From positions 434,001 to 498,000 of the forward strand of contig JALUTQ010000045.1 of assembly GCA_032718865.1 (NCBI GenBank): a DNA stretch of 64,000 nucleotides, in the 5' to 3' direction. Source of the DNA: Tilletia caries (lineage: Eukaryota > Basidiomycota > Exobasidiomycetes > Tilletiales > Tilletiaceae). Under the pieces are notes generated by a model that had not been told where the DNA came from, ran no database searches, and saw nothing but the letters and a program-made list of their open reading frames with translations. Positions 33,742 through 44,300 of the stretch are shown piece by piece (the first letter of the stretch is position 1; every line of letters begins with the position of its first letter). Made by a program: the position numbers and the translations under genes.

Positions 33742-35712
33742 ATGAGCAGGCGCAAGATTCAAGCAGCTGCGGTTCCCTCCATCACGTTGTTCAGTACGCC
33801 ACGACACACGAACGCTTCTACGCGCACGCCATTGGGCTCTGGTACACGGAACGCTCTTGCACCGCAATCCTCAAACGCAGATAGGGACGCCCGCAGCCGC
33901 GATAACCTCGGGATCGACATCGAAAACGATAATGGAGACGACGTCGACAAGCGCAACGCCGATGACAAAGATGTTGATGTTGATGTTGATGTTGACGAAG
34001 ATGCTAGCAAGGATGATGACAACGACGTCGAGGAAGATGAGGACGATGAACTTCCTCTGTCGGGTCAGGGACGACGTGCTAATCCAGCAGCAAGGGCCAG
34101 GGGATCATTGCCTGCCATTAACGACCTCTCTTTTCTCGACAACAACGATGACAACTTTGACGACCTCGATGACGACTTCGATGATTACCGCGATGAGTCG
34201 TTGGACAATGCTGGAGCGCGTGGCGACAAACGGAAGCGGTCTAATTCAGACGAAGCTCGCCCGGAGTATCGGGAACCTTTGCCCCCGACGCTGCAGAGAT
34301 GGGCAGATCGATTTGAGCTCGGACCTGACGCGAGAGACTTGCTGGAGGACCGATACCAACTTGCAATGAGTATGAAGGTGCGTAATCAAATGTTCAGAGA
34401 ACGAAAGTTTGAGGCGTGGACCTGATTCTGATCAATCTTTCCTCACAAAGGATGACGGGGCCATTCCCTCGTCGGCAGACATTTTTGACTGGGCCCGAGA
34501 TCTAGCAACATGGGATCAAGCAGCACACGTCAAGATTCATCTTGAGCAGGCCTTGAACAGGATCGATGAACTTACAGAGGAGGTACGTGGCCTGAAGAAG
34601 GAAACTATGACTATGACGAAAGTAGATCTGGTAAGTACAGTCAATTTGGCCATTCTCCTTTCAAATTATCGTCTCGTCGATCTCAATTCTTACCACACTT
34701 GTCGCCCATTGCTTTACAGAGGGAGCTTGGCAAGAAGGTTGCCTTTGTGTTCTTCAGTGATCTCATCACTGAGTACAGCGCCAGCTCCAACATTGTCGGA
34801 CGAACGATGGTGAGACCTGCTGCCAGTGGACAATACCCTCCTTCCTGTTTACATGCATGTCAATTTCTCCAGTTTCAACTCACACACGATCTGGCTCTCT
34901 GCTTTGGCAGAAATTCCTCAAGGAATGTCCCGAACAAGTGACCGCTCATTTCAAAGAGCTGATCGAGGATGCGGATGTCTGCGACAGTCATATCGAGCCC
35001 AAGGTCCGCCAGTTGGTCAACCGTATGCGAGACATGGGTGCGACCAGAGTGAGTTTGCCATATCCCATACTCCCACCAAGCAACATTAAACTTCTGCCTG
35101 CTCCAATTCTAACCTCTTATCGTTTGACTTCTGCTAATGCTGGTGATCTACTTCTAAAGCTTCACAAGTCCCTGAGAATTGACGATGGAACGGAGCGGCA
35201 GAGCGGTCATGAGCTGTGGGGCGCCATCTGCACCGGCTACAGTATTCCTTTCACCAAGAAGCGTGGAATGCGTCTCATATACATGGTGAGAATAACAGTA
35301 TTGGTCGAGCTTTGAGTTTCTCTTCTTGCGTACCCATAACCCAGGTCCCTGACTCTATACGTTCCCTCTCGTTCCCTAGCGCTACATTGCAACGCGACAT
35401 CATCCTCGCGAGAAGAACGGAAGGCCAGTTGGGGACTTTTTGGGAGACGATAGACGAGACCCTAAAAGCCTTCCGCCACCTGCAGGAACGAGACTCCGAG
35501 GCCGCAACCAAGTGAGCACCCCGCACGCACAAGAGCCGTCCCATGAAGAGGTGTAAGATGTTTGCTGACGTTCATCGAATACGTTTGACAGAGAGCTCGA
35601 AGCCATTTGGAAAAACGACCAGAAGCGCTTCGGTACCTTCGAGTACTTGACCTTGAAGAAGGCCGACGCTAAGCGCGAGGAAGCCCTCTTTAACGCGATG
35701 CGGGCCAGGTAG
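33742..35712 (+). CDS. Uncharacterised acidic protein paired with the KDZ gene
   Basis: Exons 33742-34377, 34451-34630, 34720-34809, 34911-35048, 35160-35285, 35429-35511 and 35592-35712 keep frame throughout and give 457 aa. I recognise no domain. Residues ~55-165 are Asp/Glu-rich with DVDVDVDVDEDASKDDD and NNDDNFDDLDDDFDD runs, followed by a basic KRKR that could be a nuclear signal. The C-terminal half is mainly helical, with a predicted coiled coil (LEQALNRIDELTEEVRGLKK) and conserved-looking blocks such as GHELWGAICTGYSIPFTKKR. The sixth exon's start is less certain: the CAG at 35428 restores frame, while a CTAG at about 35380 does not. Divergent pairing with the KDZ gene suggests a second gene of the same element. 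That is inference. Confidence 0.65.
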
Positions 35713-36969
35713 ATCTTCGCATGCTTCTACCAGGCACCAGGCACCAGCATCCCAGTCTTCCAGTCTCCTTGCATCGGCCACCAGCTTTTTCCGATCTCAT
35801 GGTGTGTTCATTGCTTCCCCAGCACCCCTTCTCTCTTCTCCTCTTCTCTGCTCTGTGCTCGAACGTTTTCATTGCAGTTCACTGTTCAACGATGACGCCA
35901 AACCTCAGTCTCCTCAGGCCGGGCGCCGGGGCCTGACGATCGTCATTCAGTGCTCTTCGTTTGGTCAATCGCACAAACTCTCGTCCTCGACGCACGCTCT
36001 CCTGCTGCACGCCGACATCTATCATTTCCTCCTCGTTGGTTGGCTACAATCTCGTGATCGAGTCATTGAGCCAAACGGCCGGCGTGTTCCCGCGCCCTGA
36101 ACTGCTCTTTGTTCACTTTCTAACTCCTTTTTTTCATCCTTGCACTGCTGAAGATTTCCACTTCTTGCAACGAGAGAGAACAGATACAGAACGGCGTCGA
36201 GACCCAAAGGCAAAGACTCGCACGTAGCCACTCGCGCTCAGTTCTCATCCTTTGAGACAAGACTCAAGAGCGACCGTGAACGTGATACCAGGATGCGTTA
36301 ACGACTTAACGTCGAAGGCTGTGAGTAATTCTTCTCCCTTCCTCTTCTTCGGTCTTCCTCCCTCTTCTCCCTTGCTCTTTTTACCTTCTGGCTCAATCAG
36401 AACCCATTCGTATCGAAGGGAGTTGCGGACTGCGGTCCTCACCCTCGCCATTTCGTCTTCTTCATACAGCGTCATCTTGGCCTTGTCCTGTCCCTCTCCT
36501 TGGCCGCCCATTCGTTCGGCTTTCTCTTTGTCGCCACAGGTAGCCATCAGTTCGAAATTAAGGCGAGTCTCAGTCTCTGCCTCGGCCCTCGTACAACGTA
36601 CACTTTTTGCGTCAGCGTACTGACCTCTCAGCCCTGCCAAAGTTCCGCATTGATCTCTGACTGTGCCGCTCTCAGCTCTTGACATTCCACAGATGAGACA
36701 ACAGCGAACCCAGATGCAACGGGTGGTCGATGCCTACCACTGTCTCTTCCCGCCTCCGTTCTGCGTACCACTCATGACCCAGGAACCCATGGAGACCGAT
36801 ATTCGCCGCGTCAGAGGCGGAGAGGACCGGGTTCTGTTGACGTAAGTATGCGTTATGGCCTCGTGAACGTCGTGTAGCTCCGTTAGTCTTTCCAAGTTTC
36901 CGACTGCAACGCTCAAATATTTTCATTCTTCAATCCACAGCTTCTGATACATTGGTGCGTGTACAGCTG
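35713..36969. other. Intergenic region with no supported gene
   Basis: It contains pyrimidine-rich stretches and a possible exon at 36694-36840 (an ATG after ACAG, and a GTAAGT donor) coding for an unrecognised 50-residue peptide. A 146-codon minus-strand frame at 36245-36685 is rich in Lys/Glu, but I could not link it to any family or splice context. Confidence 0.35.
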
Positions 36970-37290
36970 TCAGCTACAGAGTATGCCACTTCAAGAAACA
37001 GTCCAGAGGACTGACCTCGCTCACTTGCCGCCACGCACACGTCTAGACTCCACAGATGCCTGGTTGGTCGGCTGCACTTTCGCGGAGATACTGAGCTGCA
37101 TGTCACTCTTCCAAGGACGCGATTGTGAGTAGCTTCTTTCCAGCCTCAGAAAGTAGGAACGATCTCTCATTGGACATTGACTCATCACATTGTCTCGCAT
37201 CGCAATTCCAGACCGCCATCAGTCATTACCGTTCGTTCTCGAGACACGGGGATAAACGAGATGAAGCGCATGGCCCGTGGGAGGCAAGTA
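36970..37290 (+). pseudogene. ERK-type MAP kinase fragment
   Basis: Near 36976 the sequence encodes TEYATSRNSPED, a degenerate match to the TEYVATRWYRAPE activation loop. After an intron-like gap, 37050-37124 encodes DAWLVGCTFAEILSCMSLFQ followed by GRD, the conserved DVWSVGC..AE.....LF.GRD segment. A later piece (~37212) reads YRHQSLPFVLETRG, comparable to the YVDQLN.IL segment, and then hits a stop. A stop also follows SPED. The N-lobe, the HRD loop and the C-terminal lobe were not found. The TEY triplet indicates the pheromone/cell-integrity class. This is a remnant, not a working kinase. Confidence 0.55.
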
Positions 37291-38588
37291 ACGTAACTCG
37301 TGCGGCTTCCTTCTGCTGACATCCTGACTTCGGTATACCGTATGTCCGTATACCCTTCTGCGGCCTCTGACGCTGATGCTTCTCGATACTGATAACTGAA
37401 CAGGTTTTTGATGGCGGGTCTCTACTCATATATTTACGTACTCGTGTGTACAGGTTTCTGGCTTCGGAACAATAAACACTGACCAGAGTACATGTTGAAC
37501 GCTTTTTTATATTTTTGATCAGACAAAAACAGGAAGATATGAACGAGGAGGTGAGTTGTTACTTGTTTGCGTGATCCCTGTCTCCTTCTGCTGTTGCAAA
37601 CGTCGATGAAGGGCCGAGATTCGTGCTCTCCCGTTTTTCGTTCATCGTTCCGCGCACAAAGAGGACTTTGCCTCGCCGTGGACGAGAGGGAGAATAAGCT
37701 GACACTCTTCGCTACTTCACTAAAAACTGCACTCCATGAAGTCGACTGATCATTAAATGCTAACCCTTTCCTTGCTCGATTCACATACCACAGGGCACAG
37801 ACTGCTGACTGATTCTAGGCCAACCCATTTGGCACCGATCATCCGCTTTTCACTGTTCACTGAAATGAGAGACGCATGCCTTTGCTTCCAGTTGGCTGAC
37901 CCTTTCCATCTTCAAGGCTGCTGGCTGACAAGTCATCTCCCTTTTTCATGTAGTTCAACCATTGCACACATCAAAATCGAGCCAACTGTCAGATCGATCG
38001 AAATTCAAGTATTCAACCGGCCTTCGAAAGAAGAACATTCAACATCCACATGACCACATTCCACAGTTTAGGAGGATCGGAGGACATAGGGCGGGGTGGA
38101 TCGATATTCGAGCATGGCAGCGATCAGATCGAAGGGCGACCAGTGACGTTGTCCGAGGAAGGAGGAAGGAGGACGGTTCACAGCGGGCAGAGAGCATGGA
38201 ACAGGATGCGTGGGTCGGAATAGGAATGGAGAAAGAGTGGAGATCAGAGCGGGACGAGTAGACAGAAGGATTAGCGACCCCAATGTTTGGCAGCAATACC
38301 ACTCAATCATGCACCTATACTGAGCGTTTTTTGACCGGGTTTTCCAAGTCCTGAATGGCTGGTATTATTTGCAGTGAATTCATAAGGCGTAAGGCGTCGG
38401 AACCGGTCCTCAGCGAGTGCTGACGAGGTCCTGAGGGTATCCCACGACATCCCCCAATGCAAGTATCTGAGGACTCTCGACGATTAAGCCCAAAATGATC
38501 GTGAGGAATCCTCACTCAAGTGAGCCTCACTGCTCACCGCGATCATCCCACGTGATCCTCACGGCCGATCAGGATGATCGTGGCCGAC
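37291..38588. other. Intergenic region
   Basis: No supported gene. A segment around 38500-38590 is rich in GATCGTG/GATCCTCAC words in both orientations and ends at a TIR-like terminus (38589-38598). Confidence 0.35.
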
Positions 38589-38598
38589 TGGCAGTGTA
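38589..38598 (-). repeat. Solo TIR-like end (TGGCAGTGTA)
   Basis: The ten bases equal the right terminus of the 1639-bp element with its TA. A matching left end could not be found within several hundred bases, so this is a possible fragment only. Confidence 0.3.
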
Positions 38599-38844
38599 GC
38601 CGGGCTTACAAAGTTCCCGATCCCAATACAACACAGCGAAGCTCAAGACAGTGAAAATTTTCTTCTCTTCCACCACACGCACCACACGCCCGCACCACAG
38701 ACGCACTCGGTCTCGACGACGACGCCGACTTCGACACCAACCTGGACGACCCTTCCGCCACTTCCAGCCTCGGTCTGCCGCTCCCCTCCGCTGCCCTCCT
38801 TCTGATGCTAACCCTCCTTCTGCTGACCCCTCCGGCCAACCTCC

Positions 38845-39282
38845 CCAGCTACCTCTCAAAAAAACTAGGGTGCAACACCGTGTCGCGAAAATCGGCTGGG
38901 GGGGCCAGCCCCCCCAGACCCCCCAACCTAACTCTTCACTAAGTTATCTCAACATATTCCCTAAGTTTTCTAACGGGTGCTCACGCACCCACTAACCCTA
39001 ACTGTACTCGCTACGCGCTAACCCAGCGACCAAGTTCTCTAACCCAGCGACGGTGGGCAAAAAAAAAAAGAATGAATGAAAAAGAGTGGGAATCGATCCG
39101 ACGACCTGCGCAGATTTGGCCTGCATATCAGACCGCTGAACTATAGTGGCGGTTTGGTGATGACAACCTTTCTGCTCTGCCTTTATGATCACAAAGATTG
39201 GAGCTCGCGCGAAAGAAAGAAAGATCAATCAATGATCAAGATCATGATCATCGTCACCCTAGTTTTTTTGAGAGGGAGCTGG
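38845..39282. repeat. Inverted pair of 28-bp repeats around a tRNA-derived core
   Basis: 38845-38872 and 39255-39282 are inverted copies with one mismatch, containing CTCAAAAAAACTAGGGTG. Between them lie a G7/C7 stem (GGGGGGGCCAGCCCCCC near 38905) and the tRNA-like sequence at 39060-39155. Confidence 0.6.
39060..39155 (-). other. tRNA-derived Pol III-like sequence
   Basis: On the minus strand, TAGTTCAGCGG (A-box-like) is followed by GCAG/CTGC stem halves around a 7-base loop, then GGATCGATTCC (B-box-like), and then T-runs that would end Pol III transcription. The acceptor ends do not pair, so it is not a functional tRNA. A tRNA-derived SINE or a decayed tRNA gene fits best. Confidence 0.4.
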
Positions 39283-39660
39283 ATCCTTCCCTCCGGCCCT
39301 CCCCGTCTGCTGCCCTCACTCCGTCTGATGTCACCCCCCCCCCCGGTCTCTCTCTCTCTCTCTTTTTGACCCCTTTTGATGCCCTCTCTCCCTCTACTTC
39401 CCCCCGTCTGCTGCCCCCGCCCTCCTTCTGCTTTCCCACGTCTTCTGCCCTCCCAGCTTTGCACCCTCCCCGTCTGCCACCCTCCCCGTCTGCTTCCCTC
39501 CCCTTTGGCCTTTCCTGCTTTCCTCCTTTCTGCTTTCCCCTTTTTTGCTTCTCCCTTCCCTCGTATGCTTTCCTTCCCCGTCTGCTTCTCTTCCCCGTCT
39601 GCTGCTTTGCCCGTCTGCCTCTCTTCTGCCCCCCTCCCTGTCTGCGATTCGGTTCCCTGA
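39283..39660 (+). repeat. Pyrimidine-rich GTCTGC low-complexity tract
   Basis: Almost continuous C/T sequence with irregular repeats of CCCGTCTGCT and CCTTCTGC. It opens long meaningless reading frames on both strands. Confidence 0.6.
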
Positions 39661-41345
39661 CAGCAGTCTCACAGGACACATTACGCGGCAACATGTCGAC
39701 GTGCCGACGGGCGACGACATTCCATCAATTACTTCCCCCTCTCGTTGGTCTGTTAGATATGTTATGTTAGACACTGGAATCGATATGGTCTTTTGCTCTC
39801 TTACTTTTCTCGGCCGGTAGCTCCCAGCCTGATCCTACCCTCGTTTCAAGCTCGATTTCGAAAGCTGGGAAATGGAGAATAAATTGCCAAAACTGCACAC
39901 ACATTTAGCCTCATTGACTCAGGCGTGTCTATGCGGTCGCGGCAACGGCGTTGCCGCAGTGTCACGTGGCAAATTTATCGGCCGAGATGAATTCAATTAG
40001 AGAGCAGACAGAGACACCGCGATAGACAGCCTGAGAACACTTGTAAGGAGCTACCCGGACTGCCACCTCCGCAGGGGACTTAGACGAAATTGACCGAATC
40101 CACCACTCACATACCTGACCCCTCGTCACACTTCATCCTCGCACCTCGACCAAACTCACGATGAGCACATACGCATACTGTCATCCTCTCAAGCATCCTA
40201 TCTGCGCGCTGCTGCTTGGTTAGTTCGGAGAATTGCGTCCACTGACCTCCTCCTCTTGTCTCCGCAGTGCGCAGTATTCAAACTCCTCACATCCAGCTGA
40301 CAGCTCCCAAGTCCCACTTTTGTTCCTTTCTCATACAGCTAACATCTGCTACACTTCCGCTTATCTTCTTTGAGCCCTTTGCCGCCCAACACGACGCGTA
40401 CCTAGATGTCGCTGCTTGCTCAATGCTCTCGTCTTCCTTGTCCTCCCCTTCTGCATTCCTCTCACAGGTCACAACGTCTACTTGCTTCTCTCCCTTTGCA
40501 GTTTGCCTTTCTTACACCGATCGCAGGGCCCTCCACAACTTCAAGGTATGTGTGCCCATCCACCTTCGGCTGCCGCAGATCTTCTCACTCACTCACTCAC
40601 TCACTCACTCACTTCTCGTTCACGTTGACAGACTCATCAACCAGGCTAGCCATGACCGGTGTTCTCCTGCAATCTCGAGCGAGCCGCTGTCGGTCCTCCG
40701 GCCTCCCACTTACACAGCACACTCGTTCTCACTTCTCGAGCCAGAAGAATGTCTTTCACCTATTCATTGTTGGCACTTGGCATAGCATTTATCTGCAATC
40801 CACTTCATCGTTTTCAATGTCCAATATGCTGTCTGAAGTCTGAGAGTAAGGAGCAGAAGCAAGCTAGAAATGTACATAGGTAGACAGTGGTGGATTGCGG
40901 TCTATTTCGTCTAAGTTCTGTGTGGAAATGGCAGTCCGGGTCGCTCCTTGCAAGTGTGCTCAGGCGTGTTTGTGCACGCCGCGGCTTCTGGCCATTGAGC
41001 AATTCATTACGGCCGAGAGAGCATCACGTGAGCGACATTACAGCACACACACACGCCTGAGTTTCTGAGGCTAACACACATTCATTTCTGAGCTTTACAT
41101 CCATTTTTCGTCCATTTCGTTTTCCACTGACGTTCAGAATCCCGGAAATCGCCTCCCGCCCATCACCATGACATCTCGCCCAGGAAGCACACCCGTGGGA
41201 GACTGGAGACAGGCCACGCATCTTGCCCTCGAACGCCGGCAGCCAGCTACTCCCATCAATGCACCGTCATCTCTGATCTGGAATCCGACCCTTAAGATTC
41301 GTTGCTTCCCCGCTGCTGTCGCCCATCGCACCCCATAGCGCTGTC
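39661..41345. other. Intergenic region upstream of FMP27
   Basis: No supported gene. It includes a (CTCA)n microsatellite at about 40583-40613. The last few hundred bases, ending at the ATG at 41346, should hold the FMP27 promoter. Confidence 0.4.
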
Positions 41346-44300
41346 ATGACCACCGTGCGGGATACTATCGTCGGCGCCTTGACGACGACGGCCATTTTGG
41401 TGGTCTTTTGGCTCTTCTGCCGCTCCATCTTGCCCCGTCTCCCGCGCATCGTTTTCCGTGGGAGGCTTCGTATCCGCCGCGTCGGTCTGCGAGGCGTCCG
41501 GGGCCTCGAGTGGTCCAGCAAAGGATTCGTATCGACCCGGACAAAGCGGAAGGCGGACTCGAGGGAGCATGAGGAGGTTCTGAATGCCGGCGAGGAATCG
41601 AAGGAGTCTCTCCAGAGTCAGCATCATCCCGACTCCTTCGTCCTTCGCGTATCCCACATCTACCTTCAATTTCATCGCAGAGATGCGCGGCATAGGAGCT
41701 GGGCCACTCTTCACATTCAGGGTGTCGGTATTCGACTGCCACGCCCGCCCTTCGTACAAGCTGAACAGCGAAGTTCGGCAGATCGGCGCGCAGCACAGCA
41801 CAAGAACCGGACCTCTTCTGGAGCGGGTGCAAGACAAGGGGACCTCGCCGAGCGGGAAGAGAAGAGACTGCAGCGTCTCATGCTTTCTCCTCCCAGCTCT
41901 CCCGCCCTGCAGAACCGCTCAACTCTCCACCAGCGGAAGTCCAGTCTCTTCGAAGCCGTCACCGGTAGCCTTGGCTCCAATCGAGCTTCCCCGGCGGCCC
42001 CAGACGTACCACCTGCATCTCCAAATCTGGGCAGTTCGACACATGCTGAAGCACATCAAAAGCGACCACAGCTTCCTAGGAGACCGTTCTCATCCCTGAT
42101 TCCGAACACGTCCGCATCCTCCTTTCGCACCATCCCGCTTTACGTCGGGTGGCTGGTGTACGCATACATACGTGATGCCGTCGTTCCCATGATTCGGTCT
42201 TGGCTCTTGAGGGGAACAAGAGTTGGACTTTTCCTCCTCGCATCGGCAATCCCGGTCGTAACCTCTCTGTTCGATGTGGAGATCCATCGGCTGGAAGTTT
42301 ATGTGCAGGAGGCGGAGACCGTTTTCCGTGTGGGCCGCATGGGAGCTCGATATTCCATGAAAGTCGTATCTGCTGGACATGCAGATCATCATGGGAGAGC
42401 GCAAAGCTCCCCGCCGTCGACAGCCAATGGTCAAAATCCACCCTCGGATTCCACTTCGCACAAGACTGACGTGCCTATTCACGCCGACGGTTGGTCATCC
42501 AATAACAGACCCACAGGAAACAACCAATCCGCGGCCCAATCGCTTCATTACCCAGTTGTCATTCGACCTTCGAGGATTCCGTGGGTTCAGAACAGCATTA
42601 CCGAAATGCTCGCTGCCATGCCGAAGCGTATCGGATCAGGAGCCAAAGGAGCCACCGCATTCGTCATGGCTGGCGTTCCTGCCGCCAAGGGAAATCTAAA
42701 GCTCACCTTTGAATCGATTCAGGTCTTTGAGGCTCTCTTCGTGACGGAGGAGCCAGGGTCCGCGTCCGAGGCCGGGATGCTCCGGCAGGGTTCCCGCAGC
42801 GCGAAAAAAACAGACAGCTTCTTCCACATCCCTTCAACTGGCCTCCATCCATCCCTAGATGGGCATGGCCACCCACATTCCCCCACCAGGTCACCTTTGG
42901 GACGAGCTCGACGTCAACGTGCCAACCATGACCAGTCTACCGACGGCTCGGATAATGAGGGTCATGAAGAGCACGGCACTCCCAGCAGAGTGATCCAACA
43001 ACCTACATTCACGGCATCGGACCGCCACCGAGCCCATATCCACCAACGGAGCGGTTCGAGCGATGCTGCAATGGGGAGCAGCTTGTTCATACGCAGTCCG
43101 CTTCCCACGTCCAATTCTGGCGACGGTGGCCTATACTCTCCGTATCAGACCACCACAACTCGATGGTTTGAAGCGAAAAACAGCAGGGTTGGTCCTCAGC
43201 CCCTTTTGGCCGAGCTGCTTGCCTCCCCCTTGCCTGGGGCTTTTCCTACGTCTTCGTCCATGCAGTCTCTGGACAGCGACGGCTCAGACTTGCCACATGA
43301 TCAGAGCGCTCGAATGCGCTCTTTCAACGCCGCGACACCAACATTGATGCAGAGCATGTCACCGGTCAAGCGCAACATTCCGACAGAATCTGACTTTCCG
43401 TTGTCTACAGGCGAGCAAGGAGGTACTACGGCACCATCAGCAGCAAACCACGACGGATTTGCGAACAACCTGCTCTCGCCACCCAGTAGGTCTCGGGACG
43501 GGAGCGTCGCGAACTCAACTGCCAACCTGGGCGGGCAGACGTTGAAGAGATCGAGCAGCACCAGCCAGCTGCAGACTATGAATACGCTCACCCTGAGCGG
43601 TTTCACAGATCGCTGGGCCGATTGGGCGCTTGAGCCTATTGCCGACTCCACTTTCTCTTCCGATTCGGGTTGGGCGACCTCAGCACAGGGCTATTTTGGC
43701 GCTCCTGGATCGCCAGCCAGGACGCTTAGCAAGACGATTCCCGAATCAGCACGGCTCATGTTTCTCCCCGGGCTCAGCATATTTCGTGTCAACTTCGTAT
43801 TGGGGCCTTCGATGCAAATCAAACAACGCGAAGCGGTTCATGTCGGGGTCGTACTAGCCGAGACCAACATCGGCATCGAACCAGTTATGAAAGTGGCGGC
43901 ATTGGTCAAGAAAAGACAGCACGAAGCACGAGCATTCGCCCAATCGGGTCAGGAGCAGCCTGGAAGTCCCATTCCGGACAAATCACCAAGTGCTGCTGCA
44001 GAAGAAGAATGTGATCCCCTCACGTGAGTGGTGCTGGTACACAAAGGCTCTTGCACAATGACAGCGGCTGATAAACCTTTTGGTGTTGCAAAGTGTGCAT
44101 ATCAAGGGCAGCTCAGCGGTGACGAAGGGCACGAAGGCGAGAACAGCGTTGGCTCAACTAGGGTCTCTGACCGTCGCACTGCCTAAAATTCGAATGTCTC
44201 ACACACTCCGCCCTCTTCAGCTCGTGGACGCTTTCGAAGGAGGGAGGGCCGATTTTCGGGCACGGACAAATGGTGCATACACTGCGTCGGTCCCTTCAGA

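Noticed and set aside
39087..39155. Functional tRNA gene
   Set aside because: A and B box-like words are present, but the acceptor stem does not pair and position 33 of the loop is not T; called tRNA-derived instead.
39198..39770. 190-codon plus-strand frame rich in Pro/Leu/Ser, with opposing frames
   Set aside because: Produced by the pyrimidine-rich GTCTGC tract; low complexity in all frames.
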